Below, in pieces: positions 1-10,739 of a stretch of DNA of 64,000 nucleotides. Each line of letters opens with the position of its first letter. Position 1 is the first letter of the stretch. The notes under the pieces are model-generated. The model made no database searches and was not told where the DNA came from. It worked only from the letters and a program-made list of their open reading frames with translations. Origin of the DNA: Patiria pectinifera (Eukaryota > Echinodermata > Asteroidea > Valvatida > Asterinidae); the NCBI GenBank assembly GCA_029964075.1, contig CM057135.1:8830863-8894862 (forward strand), in the 5' to 3' direction. The translations under genes and the position numbers were made by a program.

Positions 1-1022
1 ACATGTAGCAAGGGACCACTGCCCGCTAGGCTTGCTTTGATGCCAGACGGGGTTCGTGGGATGACGACAGAGCGTCAACCATTTGAGGTAAACGGCCTTA
101 GGACTCAAATTCCCCTCCGGGTCATCGGGTCAAGGCCAACAATTTGAGAAACCGACACCCCACAGGACCGGTCTCCACTCGTTGTGATTCAGCCCGAGGT
201 TGGTGACTTGGGCCAAACTCTATAATTGCCTGCAGCAAGCCGGTAGGATACTGAGGCCTATTCGGTTTATGAACAGTTAAATATTGAACTGTTGAGAATA
301 TTTAATGTCTTGTTAAAGACAATTGCATTTAAATCTGCAGGTCCTGTCATCTGTGAAATTTCATTGTATTCCATGCTGGAGTAGCTGGTATGTACCGAAT
401 TTAATTCTTGAAATTGTTTTTGCATCTGTGTTGGTTTCTTTATTGGTTTTTTTGGCTGCATGTCATTTGCAAAATTTAATTTATTCAATTTGATTTGAAG
501 CTTGTATGAGTTAAGTTTGTTTGGTGGTTCTATTGGAGCTTATCAGTATTTTCATTTGCATAATACATTTGCATACATTGATTTATTTTACTTATAGTAC
601 TTTTTGAAGCTAGCATGAATGTTCAATTGCTTCGTTGAGTGCAAGCATTGATTTGGATTTATTTGATATGATTTTGGTATTTGTTTTGATATTGACTATA
701 AAGCTTCAGTCCCTACAAAAAAAAAATTCTGATTAATTTGTATATATTTAAACTTTAAGTTACTTTCTTTGATTAAATTTTGAGTTATTGATTTTCTTTT
801 CATTTTGCATTACAAATCGACGTCCTTAGTGATTTTCATTTAATTGAACAATTTCCCCAATTGTATATTTATTGAGCATGCTCTTGGTTCACTGATTCTT
901 CAGTTTGAATTTTGTTTTCAATAAATAAGTGTTTTGATTTACTTCAATTAATTTTCTGCTTGTTGCTGAATTTGCTCATCCTTAAGGGTTGGGCTCCTAC
1001 ACCAGCTCATGACATCGAGTGA
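1..1022. other. Unassigned intergenic DNA
   Basis: The first 240 bases are of mixed composition and the rest is AT-rich with T runs. No coding homology, terminal repeat or tandem array was recognised. Short open frames here lack any domain signature. Confidence 0.6.
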
Positions 1023-1530
1023 AGAAAAGCTCAAGCTTGGTCTGCTCTGTTCTCACTGACCAAAGTATGGAGATCCTTGATCTCCAAGACCAGAAAACTT
1101 AAGATCTTCAAGACCTCAGTAGAATCCATCCTCCTCTACGGTTGCGAGTTCTGGACCCTGACCAAACAGATCTCTGCGTCCATTGATGACACCTATACAC
1201 GGATGTTGCGAGCTGTTCAGAACGTTTCTTGGCAACAACATCTCCGTAACTCTGTTCTGTATGGTGCCCTTCCCCCTATCTCCACCACCGTCAGACAGCG
1301 TCGCTTTCGGCTAGCCGGTCACTTTTATCGACATAATGAGCCAGCTAGTCAAGTTCTCCTCTGGAATCCTGAAGCCCCTCGACGAAAAGGTCGTCCCAAC
1401 ATGACCCTGAAAACATCCATCGAGCTAGGAACTGGTCTGAGTGGTCCATCTCTTTCCAACACTATGCTCGACAGGGACAGTTGGGCCCAACTCATCAAGT
1501 CATCATGAAAATGAATGAATGAAGAAGAAG
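1023..1530 (+). pseudogene. 3' end of a non-LTR retrotransposon ORF2 (5'-truncated)
   Basis: An open frame from about 1023 to 1508 encodes the region after the reverse transcriptase catalytic core of a LINE. The segment KAQAWSALFSLTKVWRS leads into SVESILLYGCEFWTLTK, MLRAVQNVSWQQH and RRFRLAGHFYRHNEPAS. This series is typical of the C-terminal part of ORF2 in RTE/Jockey-like families common in marine invertebrates. The frame has no internal stop. The stop is followed by a short ATGA-rich tail (about 1507-1530), consistent with a LINE 3' end. The catalytic RT motifs and the endonuclease are absent, so this is a 5'-truncated insertion. The family assignment is approximate. Confidence 0.8.
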
Positions 1531-2129
1531 GGTTGGTTAACGGCCTGTTGTGAAATTATTCTGTCGCGCCAAACTAAGCATAGGGTTCGCGCATGACATT
1601 TCTGGGGGCTTGTCCGGGATACGTTAACCTGTAATATACCCAGCTAAGTGAAATTTCAGACTGAGTATAGGGAAGAGCAAGTGTAACTGGATCAGTTAAA
1701 ATTAACTTTGTTGATAGTTTTTCTGTACTGTATTTTGACGTTCGAGTTTATATACTTGCATGTACAGTTTTTGGGTGGACGTTAATTGATACTTACCAAA
1801 ATTTGAGTTTTGTTTAGTATATTTACAGGTCAGCAGTATATATATAGTACAGTGTATTTGACGTGATTTCAGTACCGATTGTGTAATCTCACTTCAAAAT
1901 GGTGATGATGGTGATGAGGTAAGCTGATGGCTTTGCGTCGTCGTTCGCCGTGTAGTGCGATTTTGCTATGGCTGCTTGCTCTAACTCCCCTGATATTTTA
2001 CATATTTTTTGCCCTTCTTCGTTGACATTTACTCTTCAAAGTGAGTACAGATATTTTATTGAGACCATAGACATTTTGAGTGCAAACTTTGGAACTTCAC
2101 GAATTGCTAAAGATCTAAAAATTAGTGTG
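1531..2129. other. Unassigned DNA between LINE tail and PLE
   Basis: No gene or repeat structure was recognised. The segment may hold the flank of the PLE insertion. Confidence 0.5.
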
Positions 2130-2168
2130 GCCTGACGTTGCGAACTAAGCAAGTTCTTCTTCAGAGGC
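2130..2168 (-). ncRNA. Hammerhead-like ribozyme motif at PLE 3' end (degenerate)
   Basis: On the minus strand the order is GCCT, CTGAAGA, a GAAC/GTTC hairpin with a 7-nt loop, GCAACGTC, then AGGC. This matches the layout reported for minimal PLE hammerheads: stem I (GCCU/AGGC), CUGANGA, stem II, GAA, and a 4-nt palindrome (ACGU) before the cleavage base. Two departures lower confidence: the conserved GAA reads GCA, and one extra A precedes stem II. Its position just past the 3' end of a PLE coding region supports the assignment. Confidence 0.5.
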
Positions 2169-2554
2169 TAAAACAGAAATGACAGAGGTACGTACATTAA
2201 CATGGGGGTGCACACAAACATTCAGGGCTGAAAGAAGAAACACAAAAGGAGGATTAGGTGGGAAACGTGTGGAAAGATGCAGGGGAGGGTGGATGAGAGA
2301 ACAAAGAAACAAAGGGAGATGGCAAACCACAAGGGGTCTGGTATAAACAGGGGAGGGACCAGAAAGGTGAAGGATCAAAGGTCACAGGGAGTTGGAACGG
2401 CCAAAAGGGTGTGAGAGTGAAGGGGGATGATGCGGGGGGGGGGGGGAACCGTATGGAGGTGGAAAGGGATGAAAGATGGGGGAAGATGGGTAAACACAAA
2501 CAAGAAAGACCAGGTGGATTATCTGTAACATAAGACAATGGAGGAAGAAAAGGA

Positions 2555-4838
2555 TTAATCATTTCCAAGTTGGACGTTGAGACCATGTGGTTGAATAGTT
2601 CGAAGACGATTCATCCACACTGTCTCTCTGCTCAGGCGAACTGAGTCCTTGCGATGGCCAAGAGATTCAATGCCCTGCAAAATCATATCAGAAATGGAGT
2701 GGTTAGGCAGGTTGAAGTGATGACCAACAGGGGTGTCTAGTTTCTTGGTGTTGACCGTTGACCGGTGGGCATAGAAACGCTTCTTGAGCGTATTCTTAGT
2801 CTCACCTACATACTGCACTCCACAGACCCTGCAAGAAATGAGATATATGACATTAGAGGTGTTACAAGTTATGTTTCCAATGGTTCTATGGGTAGTGACA
2901 GAAGAGTGGCCAGAAAAGGAGTCAGACTCCTGGATATAAATCTGGCAGACAACACATCTGGAACTGCACTTGAAAGTACCATGCTGGGTGGGAGGGGATG
3001 CATCTAAGGATGGGACTTCAGGTAGAACAATCAAGTCCCGTGGATTTCGAGGACGCCTGTAAGCCAATGTGGGGCCGTTGGGGATGGCGCGGGCAAGGCG
3101 ATCTGAAGTATGGAGGATATGATGATTGTCATTAGTGAATTTGCGAAGGGGAGGGAGATTGGGGTGAAACGTGGTAACCAAGGGAATCATGGGTTTGGCC
3201 ATGGCATCAAGGGCCTTTCCCGTGAGAGCTAGATTTCTGGGGATGGCTTTAGCTCTGGCAATGGCACGATGAACTTGGCGAGAGCTGTGACCCCTGGCCA
3301 CCAAGTTGTTCCTCAGTATCTGTGTATGGCGGGAGAAATCGGAATCATTATAACAAATTCTTCTGAGTCTGAGTGCCTGGCTAAACGCTATGCCAGTTTT
3401 GCAGTGCCAGGGGTGACAGCTGGAGGAGTGGAGGTACTGGTGGGTGTCTGTGGGTTTGGAATACAGGTCAGTGGTTAGTGATTTGCCTTGCTTGCGGACG
3501 GTGACATCCAGAAAGTGGGTTTGGTGAGCCGAGAACTCCGATGTGAATTTGATGGTTCAGTGGAAGGAATTGATGTGGTTAGTGAAGGTCAAGGGACTGT
3601 CCTCATCACTGGTCCAGATGGAAAAAAAAAACATCATCAATATATCTCCACCAGATCCAAGGGCAACATGGGGCCGAGGCAAGAATGCGTTCGTAGAGGT
3701 CACCCACGAAGAGGCAAGCCATGGAGGGGGCCATGCGAGTGCCCATTGCAGTGCCGTGTACCTGTAGATAGTGTTCACCAAGGAAGGAAAATTGTTCTTC
3801 GTTAGTATGTCTCATGAGGGTGCCAACATCACTGATGGGAGGAGTCGTGTGTCCTGCCTTGGCCAGAGCCAAGGAGCAAGCACGAACACCATCCTCATGT
3901 GGGATGTTGGTATACAGAGATGAGACGTCGAAAGTCCCAATGATGGCTGTGCTGGGAATCTGGTCCTTGATTCCTTCAAGCTTGCGTAGGAAGTCTGGGG
4001 TGTCGTGAATGTATGACGAAATCTGTGGGACAAGGGGTTTGAGAAAACTGTCAATGAACAGGGAGATGCGTTCCGTGGGTGAGCCATTACCGGAGATGAT
4101 GGGTCTACCGGGGTTGCCAGCCTTGTGAATCTTGGGTAGAAGGTAAAATCTGGCAGTTCTACAATCACAGGGAGAAAGAAATTTGTGAGCTTTCTTGGAC
4201 AACTGGTCACGTGATCGCATATCGTCAAGTACCTGTTGTATATCTCGACAGAAAGTGCCTGTGGGGTCAGAGTCAAGGCGGGTATAGTTAGTGCGATTAT
4301 CCAACTGGCGGTGGGCCTCATCAATGTACTGCTGACGATCCATGATGACCACAGCTGAACCTTTATCTGCTGGCTTGATGATGATGTCGGTGCGAGAGCG
4401 CAAGGAATTGAGAGCCAGGCGCTCCTCTCTGGGAAGATTATCATGAGTCCTGTGGGGGAAGTTGTCTGGGTTAGTGACTTGGGAATTGATAACTTGAATG
4501 TATGTCTCTATGGCTGGCACACGATTCTTGGGGGGTACCCATGAACTCTTGACTCGAAAAGGCTCTGGCTCACACGGTTCAGTGTCCAGGAAAAACTCAC
4601 GCAGGCGGATTCTACGGTAGTATTCCGTGAGATCTTGGCTGAGCTGAACCTGGTTCACAGAACGGGGAGCGGGACAAAAATTGAGACCCTTGGAGAGAAC
4701 TTTGTGCTCTGCGTCAGATATTGATGAGGAAGAAAGATTAACTACAGTGTTGACATGGGGTTCTGGCGCAGGCGTGGTAGATGGGGACCTAGGACGTCTG
4801 AAACGTCTGTGTCTGCGTTGCTGTTGCTTGGCAAGCAA
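2555..4838 (-). pseudogene. PLE polyprotein: reverse transcriptase + GIY-YIG endonuclease
   Basis: The N-terminal two thirds (4838-3606) carry PLE reverse transcriptase motifs: GRPIISGNGSPTERIS, FDVSSLYTNIP, GTAMGTRMAPSMACLF and the catalytic RYIDDVF. After a frame change the same protein continues through 3557-3781 to the C-terminal endonuclease at 2555-3304. There VIYLISCRVCGVQYVGET holds the GIY and YIG blocks, preceded by Cys pairs (KCSSRCVVC) and followed by a KKRFYAHRS helix. GIY-YIG at the C terminus is diagnostic of canonical EN+ PLEs. Two lesions are visible: a frameshift in the A run at about 3620-3629, right after the YIDD motif, and one in-frame TGA at 3557-3559. Otherwise the reading is continuous, so the copy is fairly young. 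The enzyme would reverse transcribe its own RNA at endonuclease nicks. Confidence 0.9.
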
Positions 4839-4944
4839 GCCACCAATCTTCTTGTTTGTCCTGTTGAGTAGCTAAAGAGGCATTCGAATTGCTAACGAGG
4901 CATTTGATTTGGCCTTGCTTTTGCTCGGCCAACTGTCTTTCTTC

Positions 4945-6328
4945 ATGATGGCGTCGGCGTTTCGATCCACGCTTAAGCGCCCAAACACAATCAGGTTCAT
5001 TGTTCGACAGAACAAACCGACATCATTCCAAGTACGTAGATCGGTTTGTCGTGAAGTCCATAATGACAACGGTGTAAAGTGCATTGCTGAGTTAGACAGT
5101 GGATGGTTTAATGTTACCTGTGCGAATGACGGATATGCAGAGATACTCGCTCAAGATGGGATGCTGAATGGAGTTTGGGTTCAGTGCGAAAGAGCTGATG
5201 TCTTGAGCTCGGTCGTCGTCAACGTCAAGGCACCATACGAGATGATTGACGACGTTGTAGTCAAAGCTCTTCTGCCATATGGGACTGTCGTTCATGTTAA
5301 ACGACAACACCATGACTTCAACTCAGGGATTGAAAATGGTGTCAGAAGCTTGCTAATCAAACACGTTAAGAAGCCTATCCCAAGCTACATCAAGGTTGGC
5401 AGTTTCAATCTACCGGTTCGTCATCGCGGTCAGAAGAAAACTTGCAGGATTTGCAGAAAGCCCGGTCATGTCGCCAGGGAATGTGAAATGAGGGGCTCTT
5501 GATCACCGAGCTGAAATGCATGCAAACTGCATGAACTGCAGAGAATGCCTCCAGTTAGTCAAGTGATCCATGATCACTCATACGGTGCACCGGACGTGAG
5601 TGACAGCGAACCTGAAACGAATGATGATCACGTAATTGACGGGGGTACTTTAGTAATACCTGCAGAAGGGCCCGAAGAGGAAAGCCAGGAGGCAACAGAG
5701 ACGGAGGTGATGGATGCGGAGGGTGACACAGAAGTACCTGATGGAGAGTCGGAGGAGAAAAGTCAGGAGGCAACAACGCCCGAGGTGATGGATGCGGATG
5801 GTGACACAGAAGTACCTGATGAAGAGCTCGAGGAGAAAAGCCAGGAGGGAACAACGCCGGAAGTGATGGATGCGAACGGAGACACCCAGAAAGAGTTGCC
5901 CCCCAACAAAAAAACCCGACCTCCTGGGATGAAGCCGTGCAGCAGGAGCGCCTAAAACGTAAGAGGAACGATGACGAGGCAAGTCCGGAAAAGAAGGTCC
6001 CTAGAGAGGATGAAGAAAGCATGGACACTACATCGGTACCAGATCGAAAAGAACAGCCTGAAAAAAAAGCAAGAAGTGATGATGACGAACTCTCGGCATC
6101 GGGAACTGAAAGAGTCATATCCAAGGAACAATCGGGAGACCAACATTCAAAGGAGCAAGAAAAAAATGCAAAGGGCCGTACGCCTGACAAGCAGGAAACT
6201 GTTCGACGACGACAAAGAAGAAAGAACTCCAAGGAAAACTCACCCCAGCCGGTTGATGGTCACACGGCAAAAGAACGTAGTCCTCCTAAAGGTCGTGGTA
6301 GAGGCAGAGGTCAGTCTCCAAATTAGAA
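4945..6328 (+). pseudogene. Tx1-type LINE ORF1 (gag-like, CCHC)
   Basis: The ATG at 4945 opens a frame to 5502 with KRPNTIRFIVRQ near the N terminus and a zinc knuckle CRICRKPGHVAREC near the end. Copy 2 has a second Cys-rich block directly after it. Here the frame breaks at that point, and the block continues out of frame as MHANCMNCREC at about 5514-5545. The rest (5545-5955, then 5937-6326 in another frame) is an acidic then basic tail ending GRGRGRGQSPN. Copy 2 has the same RG-rich end. ORF1 proteins of this kind bind the element RNA and form the particle that carries ORF2. At least two frame changes make this copy non-functional. Confidence 0.8.
5670..5895 (+). repeat. In-frame 81-bp tandem repeat in ORF1
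   Basis: Three copies of a 27-codon acidic unit lie in the ORF1 tail, recognisable by repeated EEKSQEATTPEVMDADGDTE-like wording. The copies differ by point changes but stay in frame. The expansion would lengthen the disordered acidic linker between the zinc knuckle and the RG-rich tail. Confidence 0.75.
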
Positions 6329-6395
6329 ACTGAATAAGGTTTTTTTTCGCCTTCTCGAACTACGCTATTAACATTATTTTGCTGATTAGTTTCTT

Positions 6396-9316
6396 GAATG
6401 CTTTGTCCGTTGTGACCTTGAACGTTAATGGCATCAGGGACCTTAGAAATAGGGAGGCTCTTTTTGACGGTTTTGTTTGAAGAAAGTTTAATATTGTTTG
6501 CATTCAGGAAACTCATAGCAATAGCGCCGATGAACATCTTTGGCGCAAAAGTTGGGAAGGCGAAATTGTCTTCAGCCACGGGTCGAATCATTCTCGAGGT
6601 GTGGCTATATTAATTTCCAAGAATAGTGATCTTAAAATGTCCAATGTTGAGAAAGATGACGATGGTCGTTGGGTTAAGGGAGATATTGTGTGGAACAAGA
6701 AACTCACTTCCCTCATGTCTGTTTAAGCACCCAATCTGATCCCCGAAAGAGCTAACTTTTTCACTGATCTTAATTCTTTAATCAAGTCAGACTATGATTG
6801 GATAATAGGAGGCGATTTCAATTGTAATCTTGCTGTTTCTCCAATCGGGGATCCAAGTCGATCTGTTTTAAAACGTATGATTCATGATTCTGATCTTATT
6901 GACACTTAGATGACTATTCACCCCAATGACCCCGGTTATACATTTTATAGCAGGGCTCACAGGGCTCACAAGACTTCTTGCAGAATTGATTACATTTTTG
7001 TTTCCTCCTTTTTCAGTCATCAATTGGTGGATATTTGTGCATGTATGAACGGCCTGACTGATAATAAATTTGTCAAGCTACAGCTTGACAACTGTATCAC
7101 CCCTCATGGAAATGGTCGCTGGATCTGCAATAATGAGCTCCTTAGGGATGTGGATTGTTTTAACAGAATTTGTAATTTTAGAAGTTGAGCAAGACTAATT
7201 TTAGCTCTCTCATGGAATAGTAGAAAACAGGACAGTTTAGGCTCGGAGAAATTATTCAAGATTTCGGTCGTGAGAAAGCCTTTCTTGAAAAACGGCAGAT
7301 CAATCTTCTTAAGAATCGTTATGACGACTTGATCAATAGCCCCGGTGACAATAAAGATGAGATTATTGATAATTTGAGAGACCTCAAAGAGTACGAGATG
7401 AAAGAATGGGAGATGAAAAACCTAGCAAATGTTTTCTTAACCTTGAGAAACATCACATCGAAAGTGGTTCCAGGACTAAGATTCTTGATTGTGATGGCAA
7501 TTATGTGGATGATCCTGAAAAAATGTTCAACTGTGTCAATACTTTTTATCATAATATGTACAGTCATGAAGAAATTAACTTAGACAGTCTGAATGATATC
7601 CTTGATGACATTGACTCAGAGTATTTTGATAAAGATGCTATCGATTTGGGTAAAGATATCTCTAAGATAGAAATCAAGAAAGCTCTGCATGATATGAGCA
7701 AAAATAAATCTCCGGGTATTGATGGTTTAACAGTAGAGTTTTATCAAGAGTTTTGGGGTATTCTAGGTCAAGACCTGCTCGATGTGTTTAAAGAGTGTAA
7801 GAAGAAAGGTATTTTGACTAAGACCATGAATACTGCTCTGGTATGTCTTATAAATAAAAATTCTGGTTGCAAACATGATTTGAAGAATTGGCGCCCCATT
7901 AGTCTTTTAACTGTAGATTATAAAATAATGTCCAAGGTTATTATGAACAGACTTGGGACTATTATGCCCAGCCTTATAGGAAAAGATCAAATTTACGGCG
8001 TATATAATCGAAGCATTCACGACAATCTCTTGGTTTTACGCGACACTGTCGATTATGTTAATTGTTTTGATAGAGAGGCCGGTATTGTCAGCATTGACCA
8101 AGAAAAGGCGTTTGATAGAGTTAGCTGTAATTATATGTTCAGTGTCATGAATAAAATGGGTGTCCCACAGAGCTTATTGGGTGGATTAAACTTCTCTATA
8201 GCGGTCGTTTGTGTAGAGTTATGATGAATAATTTTATAGGTGCGCCTATTGAAATTGGCAGAGGTATTAGGCAAGGCCGCCCCTTGTCGCCTTCATTGTA
8301 TGCTATTTGTGCTGAAGGGCTGGCTAATCTTATCAGAAAGAACGATTCTTTTGGTGGGGTTAGCATTCCTTACAGCAATGACTGTATTAACCTATTGAAC
8401 ATGCGGATGATACTTCCCTTTTTTTATTTCTTCTAATCTTGAATTGATTGTCTTAGCTCCACTTTGCAGACCTTTTGTAGCGGTAGTGGATCGAAAGTTA
8501 ACGTTCAGAACACCAAACGACTTTGGCTTGGGAGTTGGAAAACTCGTAATGACAAGCCCCTTGGCTTAGATTGGCACAACGATAAATTAAACATTTTGGG
8601 CATTTATTTCGGAAATGACGTCCTTGCAGAAGATAATTGGGGACCCAGGGTGAAAAAATTGAAAAATACTCTTAATCTTTGGCGCACTCGAAATCTCACT
8701 TTGAAAGGTAAAGCTGTTATAGTCAATACTCTTTTTGGTTCGGGGTTGTCGTACTTTGGCAGCATCCTCCCATGTCTGGAATAATGGGTTAAAGAAATGG
8801 ACGCCATTATCTTCAACTTCTATTGGCATTCTAAGCCAGAAAAAAATAAAAAGAAACAACACAAGGGTTCCTAGAAACCTCGGAGGAACTGGTCTTTTGA
8901 ACGTTCAAGCAAAAATCCACAGCTGCAAGCTTAAATGGTTAGCTAACTTTTCTAAAGCATCTGGCACGTGGCGTTCTTGGTTTAACTTTTGGGTTTGTGG
9001 AGCCAGCGGGCCCAATCGATAAGGCTGGTATGTGTTCAACAATTGTAAAAGATTTAAGAGAATTCCTCCTTTTTATCAGGAAGTCATGACGGCGTTCGAT
9101 AAGTCCGGTTGGATAATTAAATGTAATATTTCTTGTGTTCGCAAAGCTCAACAAGTACCTTTGTTCAAAAATGATATCATTACTGGAAATCAGGATAAAG
9201 AAATCGATTTGAGGCAAATGGAATTGCAGCTTCAAATAATTTATCAACGCTGGACCGTTGACAGGGCTGGTTGGAAGGTTAGCCATTCCAGGTCACTCCC
9301 ATTGTGGCCACAATGA
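6396..9316 (+). pseudogene. Tx1-type LINE ORF2: APE endonuclease + reverse transcriptase
   Basis: The endonuclease starts near 6408 with VTLNVNGIRD. It continues with CIQETHSN, a GGDFNCN block at about 6810 and SCRIDYIF at about 6980, which are the APE-type active-site segments. The RT (about 7406-8440) shows SPGIDGLTVEFYQEFWG, NWRPISLLTVDYKI, VSIDQEKAFDRV and GIRQGRPLSPSLYAICAEG. The catalytic HADD is read out of frame at about 8399. The downstream thumb-like part (8464-9316) matches copy 2. Decay is clear: TGA and TAA codons within the endonuclease (about 6478, 6724 and 6907) and several frameshifts. The element is related to the L1/Tx1 group, some of whose members insert at specific sites. 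Confidence 0.88.
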
Positions 9317-10730
9317 TTTAAGTGCATGAACTAGTTCACTGTAATTGAATTGTAACTGATAGTTCGAGCACACGGTCACTTTTGCTTGAGCAGCCGCGCA
9401 GTTAGGTCTGGTACGAAAGTTTTGTCTCGCTGAAAAAAATTTCCAGTTGATATTTTTGTTGGGCGAGCTGCCTCTTGGCCGGTCGATTGGGTGAAGTGAA
9501 GGCGGCGACAGCCTCGATCGTCCGCCCGGCAGGTTCCAGTCCCAGCCACCGGTTGACGTGGGAGTTCATCAGGTGGGACACGGGACACGACGCGTAGTCG
9601 ACGGTCGTTGCAAGTACCGCGGTCCCATTGTATACCGTGGGACTGGGGAGCGGCATCCTTGGGCAAGTTCGCGCAAGGACTATAGTTAACCATCGGTCGA
9701 CTAACGCTTGCCCGAACTCTGTCTAGTCGACGATGGTTAACTATGCGAACTAGAGACGTTCGCACTTTGCTATTAGTGCGCAGGCGTAAGGTACGTCACA
9801 AATCAACCACTAGTCGACTAATGGTCCTTGCTCGAACTTGGCCCTTATTGACTGTCTGCTAGCTGCGCCATTCACCATGCTTCGGTCGGCATGGAGGGAA
9901 CTCGTCTATATGACGACTTTGGTGTTGCAGTAAGTCCATTCATGTCGAACGTACTCCTGAATTAGTGGGTTACAAGTTCCCATTGCTCGTAACTTCGGCC
10001 CCTACATAGCTGATTCAACTGCTTCTTTCCTCTTTTTTTCCATTGATGCCACTTTAACTAGTGCATGTGATGATCTGGGGTGTGGAGTCTCCCTTAATTT
10101 GCAGGAAATAATTTGGCAAGGGGAGTATGTAGGGTTCGGTGCACTTTTGCAGTCACTATATGTACATGGTTCGAGTTTACTGATGATTCTTTAACATCAA
10201 TCGAGTGGTTGGCATCTGCCTTTCTAGTTTTTTGCTTCGGTTTATTTGTTGCGACACCCTTTACGCATGCTCGTCATTTGCTGTTATATGCGGAAACCAT
10301 CCGCTCTGTCACATTCCGACGTGTTGGCTATGCCTGTTGAGCAGGCGCGTTTGCCGTCCCGGGGCAAACATCGGTGCCGAAACTTGGTTAACACTGCTCG
10401 AGGCACCCGTCTTACATCAGCCTAATTTTTCGTCCCAGCAGAGCGCGATTGTACTAATTTGAATGCTCCCATTTTTGCGCTTTCCCCCCATTACCATAGA
10501 TACAATGTACACACGTTTGAGGAAGGTTTTAATATGATTTTCAACTAGATTTTTCCGGACCAAGGGTTAGTTCTTCTGCTCGTGATTCTCAGTCTGCTCG
10601 TGAACATCTAGACTTTACATTACAACATCGATTGTGAGACTGACTTGGGTCGTCCCGTTTTTGTCTGAGCCTCATCCCATTGCAAGTTGTTCTCCGATGG
10701 GTCTGGTACCACAGTAAATACCTACGCATC
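9317..10730. other. Unassigned, probably 5' part of the DIRS-like element
   Basis: No clear protein homology was found. The stretch lies directly upstream of a decayed DIRS-like reverse transcriptase on the same strand and may be its leader and gag region. That is inference from position only. Confidence 0.35.
9681..9744. repeat. Imperfect inverted repeat (stem-loop)
   Basis: TATAGTTAACCATCGGTCG at 9681 is mirrored by CGACGATGGTTAACTA ending at 9744, with one bulged base and a loop of about 20 nt. A related GTCGACTAATGG word recurs at about 9812. Confidence 0.7.
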
Positions 10731-10739
10731 TGATTTCGG

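Larger units (their letters stand above)
2130..4873 (-). mobile_element. Penelope-like element 1 (RT + GIY-YIG)
   Basis: This retroelement runs right to left. It comprises a coding region at 2555-4838, a purine-rich 3' untranslated stretch at about 2170-2554 (C/T-rich on the coding strand) and a hammerhead-like motif at 2130-2168. The right limit is placed at about 4873, where the Tx1-type LINE leader begins. No pseudo-LTR was seen on the right side, so the element is probably 5'-truncated or inserted next to the Tx1 element. Confidence 0.75.
4875..9316 (+). mobile_element. Tx1-type LINE copy 1 (decayed)
   Basis: A two-ORF non-LTR retrotransposon. ORF1 is a CCHC zinc-knuckle protein with an RG-rich tail. 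ORF2 has an APE-type endonuclease and a reverse transcriptase. Both resemble copy 2 on the opposite strand at 19.3-24.05 kb. The 3' part stops matching at about 9200-9316. A matching C-terminal segment at 16.65-17.57 kb is better explained as a separate truncated insertion, since a tandem repeat flanks it on both sides. Confidence 0.8.

Noticed and set aside
2145-2586. Pro/Ser-rich open frames on the minus strand
   Set aside because: They read the purine-rich 3' untranslated part of PLE 1. No domain and no independent support.
5555-6232. 225-codon minus-strand open frame
   Set aside because: Antisense shadow of the repetitive acidic ORF1 tail of Tx1 copy 1.
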